Assembly: GCA_028023455.1 (NCBI GenBank) | Contig: JAQFVV010000277.1 | Span: 1,178,001-1,242,000, forward strand | Direction of reading: 5' to 3' | Length of the DNA: 64,000 bases | Origin: Epiperipatus broadwayi | Taxonomy: Eukaryota; Onychophora; Udeonychophora; Euonychophora; Peripatidae | Shown: positions 34,459-44,699 of the stretch, piece by piece | How positions within the stretch are numbered: position 1 is the first letter of the stretch | How the letters are laid out: every line of letters starts with the position of its first letter | Program-made: the position numbers and the translations under genes | The notes under the pieces: generated by a model | The model's input: only the letters and a program-made list of their open reading frames with translations | Database searches by the model: none | Told to the model about the DNA's origin: nothing

Positions 34459-35012
34459 CTAATACTTCACTTTCTTGTTTAGGTAAGTGTAATCCATCTT
34501 TACTATATAACTCCCTCTTATTAATAAAAAATCCCATACATCCACAAACATAATATTATTTCTCTCATATAATTTTTTCAATCTATCATTTATAGAATTT
34601 GCCCTATCTAACATATGCCTATTGTTGAATCTTGGTAGTAAACCAACTATTTCTTCTCTTCCTTTAATCTTATTCAAATTACAAATCAATTCTTCATACT
34701 CATCCATTACTCCGATGGTGCTGACAAAATTATTTGTCCATATCATAACATAAACATCTCTACTCCTTTGTTTCTTTACCTTACAACATCCCTAATTCTA
34801 AATCCAGGCAAACATACTCTTACATATCTATTTGTATTTTCTCTTGCAATTACATCTCCATATCCTCTAATTAGTGAGTCTCCTATCAAGACTGTCTCAT
34901 AGTTTACTTTCCCTATTTTGTTCATAACATTCTCTTCTACTTTCTGGACTTCCTTATCTAGTTTTTCCTTATCATTTTTATTCATTAATTCCCTGATCCC
35001 TGATCTGTTCAC
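34459..35012 (-). pseudogene. CR1-like ORF1 esterase (SGNH hydrolase) domain, frameshifted
   Basis: VLIGDSLIRGYGD (residues about 41-53 of the frame from 35012) is the GDS block with the nucleophile Ser. MIWTNN (from 34746) matches the usual GTND/WTNN-type block. The final block DGLHLPKQ with catalytic Asp and His is present near 34490 but in a different frame from the preceding text, which reads MDYTYLNKK. All catalytic blocks thus survive although frameshifts split the domain at about 34746-34776 and near 34500. The esterase of CR1-like ORF1 proteins has an unclear role in retrotransposition. Confidence 0.7.
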
Positions 35013-35255
35013 CCTTCATCTCAAATTATTTTAATTTTGTTTTTAAATTCTTTATCTTTTCCTCTATCTTACTTATTCTTTGGCTAACTATCTCCATTGC
35101 ACTACTTATTTTGTCTCCATATCTCTTATCATTTTACTAAATACATACTATATTCTATTTTCATTAACTACATTTTCCTTATTTCCTCCTTTTTCTTTAA
35201 TCTATCTATACTTAGAAATCATTTTTTCACCTCTTTTATCACATTTGTACATGAT

Positions 35256-35405
35256 CTACATTTCTACACACCTGTTATATCTTTTTCTAGTCTTATTTAA
35301 GCATTTCAAATGAAAAACCTCATCACATATGGTGCATTCTACCAGAGCGCACCTAATTTCCTTATGACCATTATATATACATTGTGAAATACAAATGCAA
35401 TCCAT
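35256..35405 (-). pseudogene. CR1-like ORF1 N-terminus: PHD-type zinc finger
   Basis: From an ATG at 35405 to a TAG at 35258-35256, 49 codons are open. Cys/His spacing is DCICISQC, then Cys-Ala, then CTICDEVFHLKC and a final Cys, which fits a C4-H-C3 PHD finger. In CR1-like elements this domain begins ORF1 and is thought to bind chromatin or nucleic acid. An in-frame TAA just upstream supports the chosen start. The TAG stop interrupts what should continue into a coiled coil and the esterase domain. Confidence 0.65.
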
Positions 35406-35569
35406 ATTTCCTTATTTTTCAATTCCCCTACTCTATATTTAAATTTATGATTTTTCTACTACTCTTCGAATTTTTTTATACATAAGGAAAAAAAACTTTT
35501 TTTTTTTTTAAATAGTGATCGAAAAATTTGCTCCACTAACGTTACATCTCAAACATTATCCTCTTTCAG

Positions 35570-37190
35570 AAAGTGAGTTTATAGGACAATACCATCTAGT
35601 GATCATTAATCTTACAGTAGAGGGTTCTAGAGTAAAGTAAAAATAACTTTCTCAAAAACATATGAATAAATATACGAAAACGCATGTGATGTTATTTTTA
35701 GATATCTAATTTCTATTTTTTATATATATTTCCTTTAGTTAATTGAATTTGTTATTGTCTCTCTATCTATATATAAACAGATAGATATATTTTTGACACG
35801 TTCTAAATGCAGACTAACAACAGAATATGGAATGGCTTTCAGATGAGGATTAATTGTTAATAAGTAATAAGCAGTTCTTGACCAACAATATTTCATTTGC
35901 CTTGTAGAATAAGTCTGAAGTATAAACAGGCTTTTATATTCTCTATGCGTTTAAATTGTTGGAGAGACCAATAAACAGCAGCTTCTTTTGCTATTTGGTC
36001 ATCTGGCACTAATTATGACAACTATTCCAATTTTTTAAAAAAGTAATAAAAATACAAAATGAATTTGTGATGAGTATAAAAATCAATCGATAAACCACAA
36101 ATATCCGCACATAAAGAATATGCTAGTTAATCATTATGTTCATTTGACAGTTTCTGATAACATCTTTCTCCAACCATATCTTCTTAATAAAAATAGTCAA
36201 CAATGCATTTTTTTCAAATTGTTGGTGTAATATTTGTTTTAAAAGGGGGGGGGGTGCTTTTCCCACAAAAATCATATTTATTGTATTTTTATAAGAAAGT
36301 CTTCTATCAATCATAGTGGATTCTATAATACCATACCTGGTAGGCTGAATAACATATTGATTGGTCTTATGATATTCCCATTATATCTTTAAAATTTTAG
36401 GGAGCATTTTTAAATGAAATATTTCTAGTACCTTAGTTTTACATCAATAACGAACAAAATTCCACTTCCATATAACAAATTAAGTAAAAATAATTTTATC
36501 TATCTTTCGACTTACAAAGCTACCAATATATCCCAAATTGGCTCACTTAAGTTAGATATAACCAGTCACAATCAAAAGAATTAACCATAAAATAAATGAT
36601 AATGAAATTTATTGAATTCCAGTTAATCAACAAAATATAAAATGAATTATAGGTGTACAGAACCCTAGTCTTGGAGACTGACCCATCTTATCAGTTATGC
36701 TAAACTACATCCTTTATTTAAATTATACATAGAGAGAGATAAAGAAAAAATACTCAGTATGTATTTTAAGATCTAAAATTTTTTATTTAAGCATATTAAA
36801 TTTAGATGTAAATTATAACTAAATGCACAAATACTACATGTGAACAATACATTTAAATATATAATAAACTGGGTAAGAGATAAGGGAGATGGTAAAAAGA
36901 AATGAACATTACATAAACAATAACTAAGAAAGGTTTAAACAGCAAAGTTGAATACAAAAAGGGTTGATTAAATTTTGCAATTGGAGTCATGCTTGCAAAT
37001 ATAGATCTAAAAATGGTTGCTTACAAAATAACATCCAATAATGTCTTAAAATGTTTTTCATCTACTACTTTGACTCAATAATCATCAGAATATTAAAAAG
37101 TTTGACTAGCTACTAGAATCTGGATTTAGATTTTGTAATAAGAATCAATGTCAGTGTCTTATCCACAAACTTCTATATTTCAGCTAGGAT
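35570..37190. other. AT-rich spacer with weak repeat traces and a G run
   Basis: A probable old family A relative lies near 35590-35690 (CATCTAGTGATCATTA, TAGAGTAAAG). A ten-base G run (36245-36254) interrupts AT-rich DNA. No gene is recognised; open frames here are short and biased to Phe, Leu, Asn and Lys. Confidence 0.4.
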
Positions 37191-37740
37191 ATAACTCTAA
37201 CATTCATGCACATATTCACTATATGTTAAAGATGAAGAAACTATGAATCATTTCCTTTTTCATTGTCCTGAATTATAAACATATGGAAACATTAAGCCAA
37301 CCTAACTCATATACATATACCATCTTTCAATGAATTTATTTATACTCTAGAGAAATGGCTCTTTCCTATTATTAGAGCCACAATGTTCATCATTATCAAT
37401 GTGTCATTTCTAAGGTACATTTATTTTTAATTTTAGCACAAGCAAGTTACAATCATTATTTTTTAACAAAATTACAAAAATTAAAACAAGAAATCAAATC
37501 TTAACTCCATCTAATATTTAATCAACTACATGGTGTCTTGTCATAATCAAGAACTAAACAGTCATCTAACAATATTCAATCTAAAGAACATCCATATCAG
37601 GTATATATAAATATGGAATACATTACATTTGTTTTATATAAATTCCTTCCCTCTCTTTTAACATGTAAACTAAAATTATATCCATTATTCTTTGGATTTA
37701 ATCAATAAAAGATATATTAAAAATAAAAAATTGATAATAA
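37190..37740 (+). pseudogene. LINE 3'-end relic
   Basis: Near 37205-37275 the plus strand reads, with one frame change, a cluster like ...YVKDEETMNHFLFHCPEL, the His-x3-His/Cys zinc cluster at the C-terminus of jockey/CR1-like LINE proteins. Downstream sequence is broken by stops and ends near 37740 in a (ATA)n stretch, a common LINE tail. It is not collinear with copies A-C and so comes from a different LINE family. Confidence 0.4.
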
Positions 37741-38344
37741 TAATAAAATATTTAAAAAAGATATGAAATGTGAAAATAAATGTAACTGAAAATAAATAGG
37801 GTAGATATGATTAAGAATACAGAAATTTTAAAAATGGTTAGATAATAGTCACTATTTAAAAAATGAAAAAAAAATGGAGTGATCATGTTTTTAGAAGCAG
37901 TGTATTTTGAAAGATGTACTAAAATAGAGTAATAGAAGAAAGAAAAAAACAAAAAAACATTAGATGAGATCAGAATTTGAATCACCAAATTAAAGATGGA
38001 GTATTCCACTATTGTATGGATAGCATTTGGTAACATGTAAAACAATTTCAAAAGCAAACTGCAAGAGGAACGGCTTTCCCATCATTCTTCAAAATAAGAC
38101 ATTATTTCCAGCCAAGATAACTATCAGTTGGTAGTGTTTTTACTAATTTTCCCCCTTCTGTTTTATTCTCTAGTTGAGATTAGTCAAATATCCATTTAGC
38201 AACCAATAGTTGAATGACTAACTTAGAAATTCTCAGCTATATGTAATAAGACTCTTCTTCCCTCTCCCTCCCTCCCTCTCTCTAATCTTCCAATTGCTTT
38301 CCTTATTCTTCTTCTCTCTTCCTCAATTTTTTTTTAAAATTTTA

Positions 38345-38725
38345 AATAAATAGATAGAGGAAGAAAGAGATGGACAATTCAATTAATGGATAGACAATAT
38401 ATAGATAAATAAATAGAACGGACAAGCAAGCAGACAAACAGATAAATATACAAAGAAATAAATATATGGATAGATAGATTGATAGACATACTGATAGATA
38501 ATTGGATGGATATACAAGTAAATGGACATATAGATAGGCAGATAAATTTACAAATATAGATAGATGAATAAAAGCAACAATGATAGACAGACATATAGAT
38601 CGGTGGATAAAGACAATAGACAACTATATAGAAATGCAAGCAGACAATTAGATAGACAAGCAGGCAAGCAACCAGACAGACAAACTAGACATATGTACAT
38701 AAACAGATGGATAGATAAATGTAGT
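38345..38725. repeat. Degenerate GATA/GACA tetranucleotide array
   Basis: About 380 bp made of imperfect GATA, GACA, AATA and GGAT units (for example GATAGATAGATTGATAGACA near 38470). It lacks stop codons in several frames on both strands, which produces false open frames of 80-90 codons with Ser/Ile/Tyr/Leu or Asp/Arg/Gln bias. It lies about 110 bp 3' (in gene orientation) of the exon at 38837-38889, inside the putative intron. Confidence 0.85.
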
Positions 38726-38836
38726 CAGATAAGAAGATATGACTTAATAGAAGTTTTTAAACATAATCTGAATTTTAATTCATTTTTTAAAAAAAAAAGT
38801 TTTATAAGATTGTAAAAAGAGAGAAAATGAACTTAC

Positions 38837-38889
38837 CTGTGAATTAATCTATTGGATTCGAAGACAAAGGTAATTTCGACTGGGTACGA
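38837..38889 (-). CDS. Short internal coding exon of the same putative gene (third seen)
   Basis: On the minus strand TTAATTACTTTAACAG| is followed by 53 bases and then CACAG|GTAAGTTC, a consensus donor. Only one of three frames is open, reading SYPVEITFVFESNRLIH, and it starts in phase 0, as needed to follow the 42.1 kb exon. It ends in phase 2, so a further exon is expected at lower coordinates; I did not find it. Introns here would contain family B, gypsy and GATA repeats. Confidence 0.5.
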
Positions 38890-39469
38890 CTGTTAAAGTA
38901 ATTAAGATTAAACAATCAATCGCAAATACTATTTTTAAACACATATACATAACAGATATTCATTATGCAAAAAAATCTAAAAACTATATCAAATATTTTA
39001 AATTTCTGATTCGTTTCTTAGGGTAGTATCATTTAAAAACAACGTTACTTGCAAGCTAAATGATTACATTTGATTGATAAAAAGTTAAATGTTTTTTTTT
39101 AAAAAAAAAAAAAAAAGAGAGAGAGAGACAAAAGAGATAATATAACTTTTTTTATTTCATCCCATTACATAAATGAATGATAGTGGCTGGTTAATGGGAT
39201 GTTTTCTATCCTTTGTATGACTCTCTCTCAAACGGACCTCTGTTTATAGTTAGCTTCCCTATATAACAATGAACAATCCGATTTACTAACATAGTTATAA
39301 ATTTGGCTTGTCTATGCCATATTTGTTTACATTAGCTGTACTATACTCAATCTGATCTAGATAGCTTTAAAATTTGGATAGATCCATTATTGAGGGTAAG
39401 CTTAAAATGAATCTGCAATCTTCTCTTCCCCAGGCATAAGTTAATTTTGTAATAAATTGTGAATGTCTA

Positions 39470-41308
39470 GATCACTTTTTTGCTCCATCTTCTGGTTTGA
39501 TTTCATCATCATCTGGTTGGATCTGGTTTCTGTAAGTCTTACAATTACTGTTCTGCTCAGCTCTTCATCTGATCTGATGGGCATTTTATTGGCTGTTATA
39601 TGGAGTCTTATGGGCATGTCACAACTAATCTCTTTGACATTATTGTTGTCTGTCTAATTATTTCTGGAATCAATTTGGTAATTTTATTGAGTGTATGGCA
39701 TAGTACATGAGTACCTATCCATATTTTACCATTTTCATCTTTATTTTTCCATCATGCTGATTAGATCTATGACAGTATTTTTCTTTGTTGGAGTGTTTTT
39801 ATTTTATAGAGCCAGTACTTAAGGTAGGTCAACAGATGTAGGATCTAGTATTTTTATTTTCCAGATCCCTAAAGGTCCACTATGAAAATCTCTTAGCATT
39901 TGAGAGAGTCACAATGAAGAAGCAGCAATTCTTGGTCACCAGACAATCCAATCATTTTCAACTGGATCTCTAGCTTTTGCATCCACTAATCCAGATACTA
40001 TTTATTGGGTTTTTTTATTTGACTAGTTTTTAGTTAACTTTTGGAATCTGTGGTCACTAATGATCTATCAGGCCAACAGATTTATTATTTATCTGTGTCT
40101 TCCTTTTTTAAATTGGATTTTATTAATAGATTGTTTGATTGCATGAGGTATTGACATGGTTTGTGATTAAACATGTTATTCTCTTTAAATTTTATTCTAA
40201 TTGTGACTTTGATCACTTTAAACACTACATAACTGGAGTGATTGAACCAATTATGCCAATAAAGTGCTGCCCTCATTTGTGGACACAATAAGAGGCAAAT
40301 GAAGTGTTTGTAAAAACATTATAACTTTCGTTTTTGCTTTGCCAAAGACTGGGATTTGATTGCCTTCTTAATCTATAATCCTTTTATTGTTAGGCTGTAT
40401 TTTTTTTATTAATAATAGCCAAAGTATTTTTTGATAGAATGGGCACTGGATGTATAATATCCAGCTTCATTAATATCAGTGTATCATTAATATTAAGTTC
40501 AAATTTTGAAGACTGAATCAGTATCTTCCATAGGATCCCCTTTTTTTTGGTCAAAGTAAGCAGCTTAGATATGATTTACATGTTTCATTATCTGCAAACA
40601 TATTCAGTTTGTTCATGTTTTTTCCAATTGCATCTATAACAAACTTTTTAGATAATACTTTCCAGTGATATATTTTGGCAGTCATTACTAATATTTTTAG
40701 TTTAAAGTCTGCTAATATTTGTTTTGATTATTCGAGTATTTTTCTAACTTAGATTTCTGACATAACCTTTAATATTATGGTCAGATTTTTTAATGTAACT
40801 ACCTAAATTGCTGTAGTTCAGACAGAATCACTTAGGAGACCATAGAATCAAAGGTAGTATTTGGGTTCTTTAATAGTTTGACCCAAAAGTTATGATCTTT
40901 CATTTTGCAAATAAAATGGTCTCACAGCATCGCATTTAGGAAATTTTGAAATGGAAGTTCAATATTAGCTTCCTGAGATTTGTTGCAAAAATCTCAAGTC
41001 TTTTCTTCATCCCCTGAACCTGGAGTCTGAAGTTGTACCTCTATAATATAATTAGAGATTTGGACAGAAATAATCCATTAGGAGAAAGATTGCATCAAAC
41101 TCTAAATTCAATAAAAACATAGGTGTTGATTGAGAACATAAAATGTCATGTCAGGACTTCACACATACTTATATATGTTGCTAATATTAATTCTGAATTT
41201 TTGATTTAAATTTTCATTGAGAAAGAAAAGAATGTGATAAATGTATGGAAGCCATTTTTCCCAATTGTCTACATCGAATTCTTCCAGAAAACCTATTTTA
41301 ACCATTTT
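39470..41308 (-). pseudogene. Ty3/gypsy relic (Gag, protease end, integrase zinc region, Pol C-terminus)
   Basis: Read on the minus strand in several frames. Gag starts at an ATG near 41305 with MVKIGFLEEFDVDNWEKW. LPFQNFLNAML then DHFICKMKDHNFW near 40960-40880 matches the Gag capsid segment. HLPLIVSTNEGSTLL near 40300-40255 matches the block at the protease/RT boundary (usually LPLIVV..GPSLLGRNWL). FHSGPLGIWKIK near 39890-39855 matches the HSGHPG block before the integrase core. The RT core is absent. EELSRTVIVRLTETRSNQ near 39570 may be the Pol C-terminus. It is collinear with, but less deleted than, the 16.6 kb relic, and contains many stops. Confidence 0.6.
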
Positions 41309-41594
41309 GACTTTTTCCTTTTTCTGCTATGAATTAAAAAAAATGATTTCAACTTTTTAATGAAAGTGGAATAGCTTTTAACATTTTGCTTTTCTATTTT
41401 TTTTAAATCAACTCATGGTAATCACGTGATCTCTATCAATTCCTTAATGCTGATGAACACCTAATCAATTCCCATGGGTAGTTTCTGTTCTAATTGTATC
41501 AATTTCGTTGTGCTGATGAAAAATGTTTCTAGCTGGTAAATAAATGAGATAACAAATAAAAAGTAATACTAAAACATGTATTGGGTCTATTTAA

Positions 41595-41950
41595 ATCAAC
41601 AATATATATATAATTGGAAGGGATTTGAACACAGACTTTCAACTCCTACATCCATCCCTCCATCTTATACAACTGATACATATGACTATATAACCAGCAC
41701 TCACCAATTGGTCCAGATCATCATCTCCCACACACATATATATAATCAGTGCTCAGTTTATATTAATATAGCAAATCTTCAAACTTTAATGGATGGGCTT
41801 CAATCTCCACCTTCCAACTTTTCTGCCATCCATATCATTGAAAATCTAATGATGGAAACTCAAAGCCCTTATTGATTCCAATATTATTGTCATGCTTATG
41901 TTGATTTTAAGTCACTCAGACCTCTTGTTTATAGGACCTTAATATGTCCA
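41595..41950 (+). mobile_element. Family B element, single arm with centre
   Basis: From GGGATTTGAACACAGACTTTC to AGTCACTCAGACC this is a direct match, with scattered changes, to the left arm of the palindrome at 43893-44679, including AATCAGTGCTCAGTTTATATTAA and CCAATATTATTGTCATGC. It ends in a small hairpin (CCTCTTG ... AGAAGAGG near 41921-41970) that corresponds to the centre of the full element. A 99-codon open frame here (41576-41875) is an accident of the repeat. Confidence 0.65.
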
Positions 41951-42085
41951 TGTAAATACATAGAAGAGGGATGGTAAATTCAAATTCCTTCTAATTACAT
42001 TAAGTTCAGTATTATTTGTATTTAAATATTATATAAATATATAAGTATATACTCACAACAATTAAATGACTTTGTCTTTCATTAC

Positions 42086-42229
42086 AGATGATGGAATTAC
42101 AAGTATATAATTATCAGCAGTAACAATTGATGATTTGGGAAAATGCTGTAACTCCTTGTCATAAAACCAAATACTTCCAACTGCATTGACTTGCCTTATG
42201 GAAAATATAGTAATATGATTCCCGGTTTC
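42086..42229 (-). CDS. Internal coding exon of the same putative minus-strand gene (second seen)
   Basis: The minus strand has GCTCAATTTCAGAG| then 144 open bases (48 codons) to TCATCT|GTAATGAAAG. With this acceptor the exon is phase 0 at both ends, which matches the 49.3 kb and 38.9 kb exons. If the stronger CAG two bases earlier (42231) is used, the phase changes and another exon must lie between. The peptide (ETGNHITIFSIRQVNAVGSI...YILVIPSS) has ordinary composition. The donor is moderate. Reading on, a TAA comes after nine more codons, so this could also be a terminal exon. Confidence 0.5.
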
Positions 42230-43148
42230 CTCTGAAATTGAGCAAATGCAACTATGTTTTAGCAAATAGCAGAAAATATTATTACTCTTACAGATGGTAA
42301 ATTATTCCCTGAAAATAACAGAGTAAACTTGTCTTTGTTATCTAGCTCTTTCTCCAATCCATGATTTAATCATAAGCTTTCAGGGAATTAAACAGAAAAT
42401 TTTAAAACGTTTGATTGGTTTCAAATATTCTCATATGCATTAGTCAATTTATTGCATGCATATTGCTTACAATGTGATATTTCTGGGTCGTCCATTCTGT
42501 GTTCTAATGTACATATCAATACTCCTCATCCATTGTGGGCCATACATGTTGCTTTGATAAGTTAAACACTATACTGTAGCCATCATTAAACTACTAGATA
42601 CATAAATTACTTAGAGTAAAGAGAGAATGGTTAAATGCATTAGTTACTTTAAAACCACAATTTTAAGAACAAAAAGTAATATTAAAAGAGAATCATTACA
42701 TTTGATTTAATTTACGACAGTTTTAAAGTAAAGAAAAAGTTAGACAAATTAAATATGAAAAAGAATTACTTTTAGATTTTTTTTAAAAAAGATAACAGTT
42801 AAAACGCAATGTTTTTGTTTAGAAAAAGTTTTATTTTAAAAAAAAAATTAAAGGAAAATAAGAGAAAATATTTTTCGTTAAGTAATTAAATCACTAGTCA
42901 GTTACATTTTCTTGAAGTTTAAAATATGATTTTTTAAAAAAAGGATTTAATTAAGTTTTGTTGCATTAGTTTATGGAATGTTATATAATTATAAAAAAAA
43001 TGGTACAAAACTGTTATCTAACAAAACTTAATCCGAACAAACTGTTTATAAATTTGAACCTATTCCAATTAAATAATTCTGTTTCTTTAATTAATTAAAA
43101 CGAATTAAAAAAACCAGATAAGGTGAAGCAGCTGAGATTCAAACAATG

Positions 43149-43507
43149 TATAAAAGGTCATTAAAACTTTCATTACCACTCTTTCTTCATTCACTGTCTT
43201 CACTCGGGATTATAGACTGTGCAAAAAATATGTCATTGCTTGATTTCAAGCTATTGATTTAGCAGGCCTTGTGTGATGAATAAAACCCAGTGCTATGAAG
43301 TCGCAATGATGATGTATTATGTATCCATTAGTCTGGACACAATGTAATTCTTTAATAAGTTATCCAGAGAGCAGTCATCAAAAACCTGAAATGTGATTGA
43401 ATTTAACTCATTATTGCTAAGAAGTCTTTGCCTATGCTACATATTATATGCGCCAAGAAAAAAGAAATGGAGGCCTTCTCTCATGGAAGATGTGCACCTG
43501 TAGACAG
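43149..43507 (+). promoter_or_regulatory. Candidate TATA promoter with spliced first exon
   Basis: TATAAAAGG at 43149-43157 is a consensus TATA box. The next 350 bases are non-repetitive and of higher complexity than their surroundings, ending at ACAG|GTGAAGG (intron from 43508), a fair donor. No long open frame lies between; any product would be an untranslated exon or a non-coding RNA. The opposite strand is the strand of the putative 38.8-49.4 kb gene. Confidence 0.3.
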
Positions 43508-43892
43508 GTGAAGGAATGTGACCTGAATTTATTTCTATAGTATAAAATCAGCTGAAGAAATTTAAAGCCTTAATTTATCTTGAAAAAGGGAGAGCAACTA
43601 AATGGCGTATACTTTATAATGCCCAATAAAATGACAGAAAACTAAAAGAAAACTGGAAATAGGTTGAGCTCAATGAAAGATTTTCAAGCAACTTTCAGAG
43701 AAATGATCACCAAAACAAGGGATGAATTGCAATTACTTGCAGTATATACTTTACATTTTATATATCAAAATTCAAGTAAATATTTATAGTAGTTTTATTC
43801 TTTTTAGTTGTTTTATTATTATTACTAAACTAACTTGAATCCATTTTAGTGTTTTGTAAAGAATTGTAAATAGTTAGAGAAAGTTCATTATT

Positions 43893-44679
43893 AATATTTG
43901 ATTGAATACAAATATAATTTATATACATGGAGTTTTAAATGTAATTATATAAGGGATTTAAACACAGACTTTCAAGCACCCTTCAATTATCAATTCTATC
44001 TCATATAACTGACACACATTACCACACACATGTGAAAAAGATAAATGATCTCCAATATATGCATTTTATGCTGAACCAGCACTTATCAGCTGGTCCAGAT
44101 TATCATTTTCCACATATATATATATAATCAGTGCTCAGTTTATATTAAGATAGCAAATTCTCAAACTTTACTAGAGAGACTTCAATCTATTCTACCCTCT
44201 AACTCTTCAGCCATTTATAATCTGATGACGGAATATCCAAAGCCTTTGTTGATGCCAATATTATTGTCATGCTGATGTTGTCTTTAAGTCATTCTGATCC
44301 CTCATGTGTATTTAAATGGATAAGGTCCTAAACATGAGGGTCAGAATGGGCATGACAATAATATTGGCATCAACAGGGGATTTGGGCATTTCATCATCAG
44401 ATTTTCTAGATATGGATGGCTGAAGAGTTGGAGGGTGGAGTAGATTGAAGCCTGTCTAATAAAGTTTGAAGATTTTCTAACTTAATATAAACCAACACTG
44501 ATTATATATGTGTGTGGGAGGTGATCATCTGGATCAACTACTGATTGCTGGTTCAACATGAAAAATATATATTAGAGATAATTTATTTTTTTCACACGTG
44601 TTATGTGTATCAATTTTATGCGATAGAATGGATAACTAAAGAGTGCTTGAAAGTCTGTGTTCACATCCCTTATATAATT
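43893..44679. mobile_element. Family B foldback element, full-length palindrome with target duplication
   Basis: A perfect 13 bp direct repeat, AAAGTTCATTATT, flanks the element (43880-43892 and 44680-44692). Inside are a one-sided tail of about 50 bp and a palindrome of about 730 bp centred near 44320 (CCTCATGTGTATTTAAATGG facing CATGAGGG). Arms contain TCTGATGAC and CAATATTATTGTCATGC. The plan (tail, inverted arms, 13 bp duplication) is the same as in family A, but no hammerhead core can be built. No coding capacity is seen. Confidence 0.82.
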
Positions 44680-44699
44680 AAAGTTCATTATTGTATAAC

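Larger units (their letters stand above)
30808..35465 (-). mobile_element. CR1-like LINE, nearly full-length copy C (ORF1 with PHD and esterase; ORF2 with endonuclease and RT)
   Basis: On the minus strand the domain order is PHD finger (35405-35256), coiled-coil-like stretch (about 35100-35030), SGNH esterase (35012-34459), APE endonuclease (34209-33542), linker, reverse transcriptase (about 32690-31813) and C-terminal zinc cluster (near 31150). PHD plus esterase in ORF1 is known for CR1-like elements, which supports that clade. The 3' end at about 30808 has the TGATG-rich tail shared with copies A and B. Stops and frameshifts occur in nearly every domain. It gives the reference structure for the truncated copies. 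Confidence 0.88.

Noticed and set aside
38342-38639. Minus-strand frames of 86-93 codons rich in Ser, Ile, Leu, Tyr and Cys
   Set aside because: They are translations of the GATA/GACA array, which lacks stops for trivial reasons.
41576-41875. 99-codon plus-strand open frame
   Set aside because: It lies wholly in a family B arm whose sister copy at 44 kb is full of stops.
44230-44265. CTGATGACGGAATATCCAAAG in family B as a ribozyme
   Set aside because: The GAAA element is missing and helix I cannot be paired.
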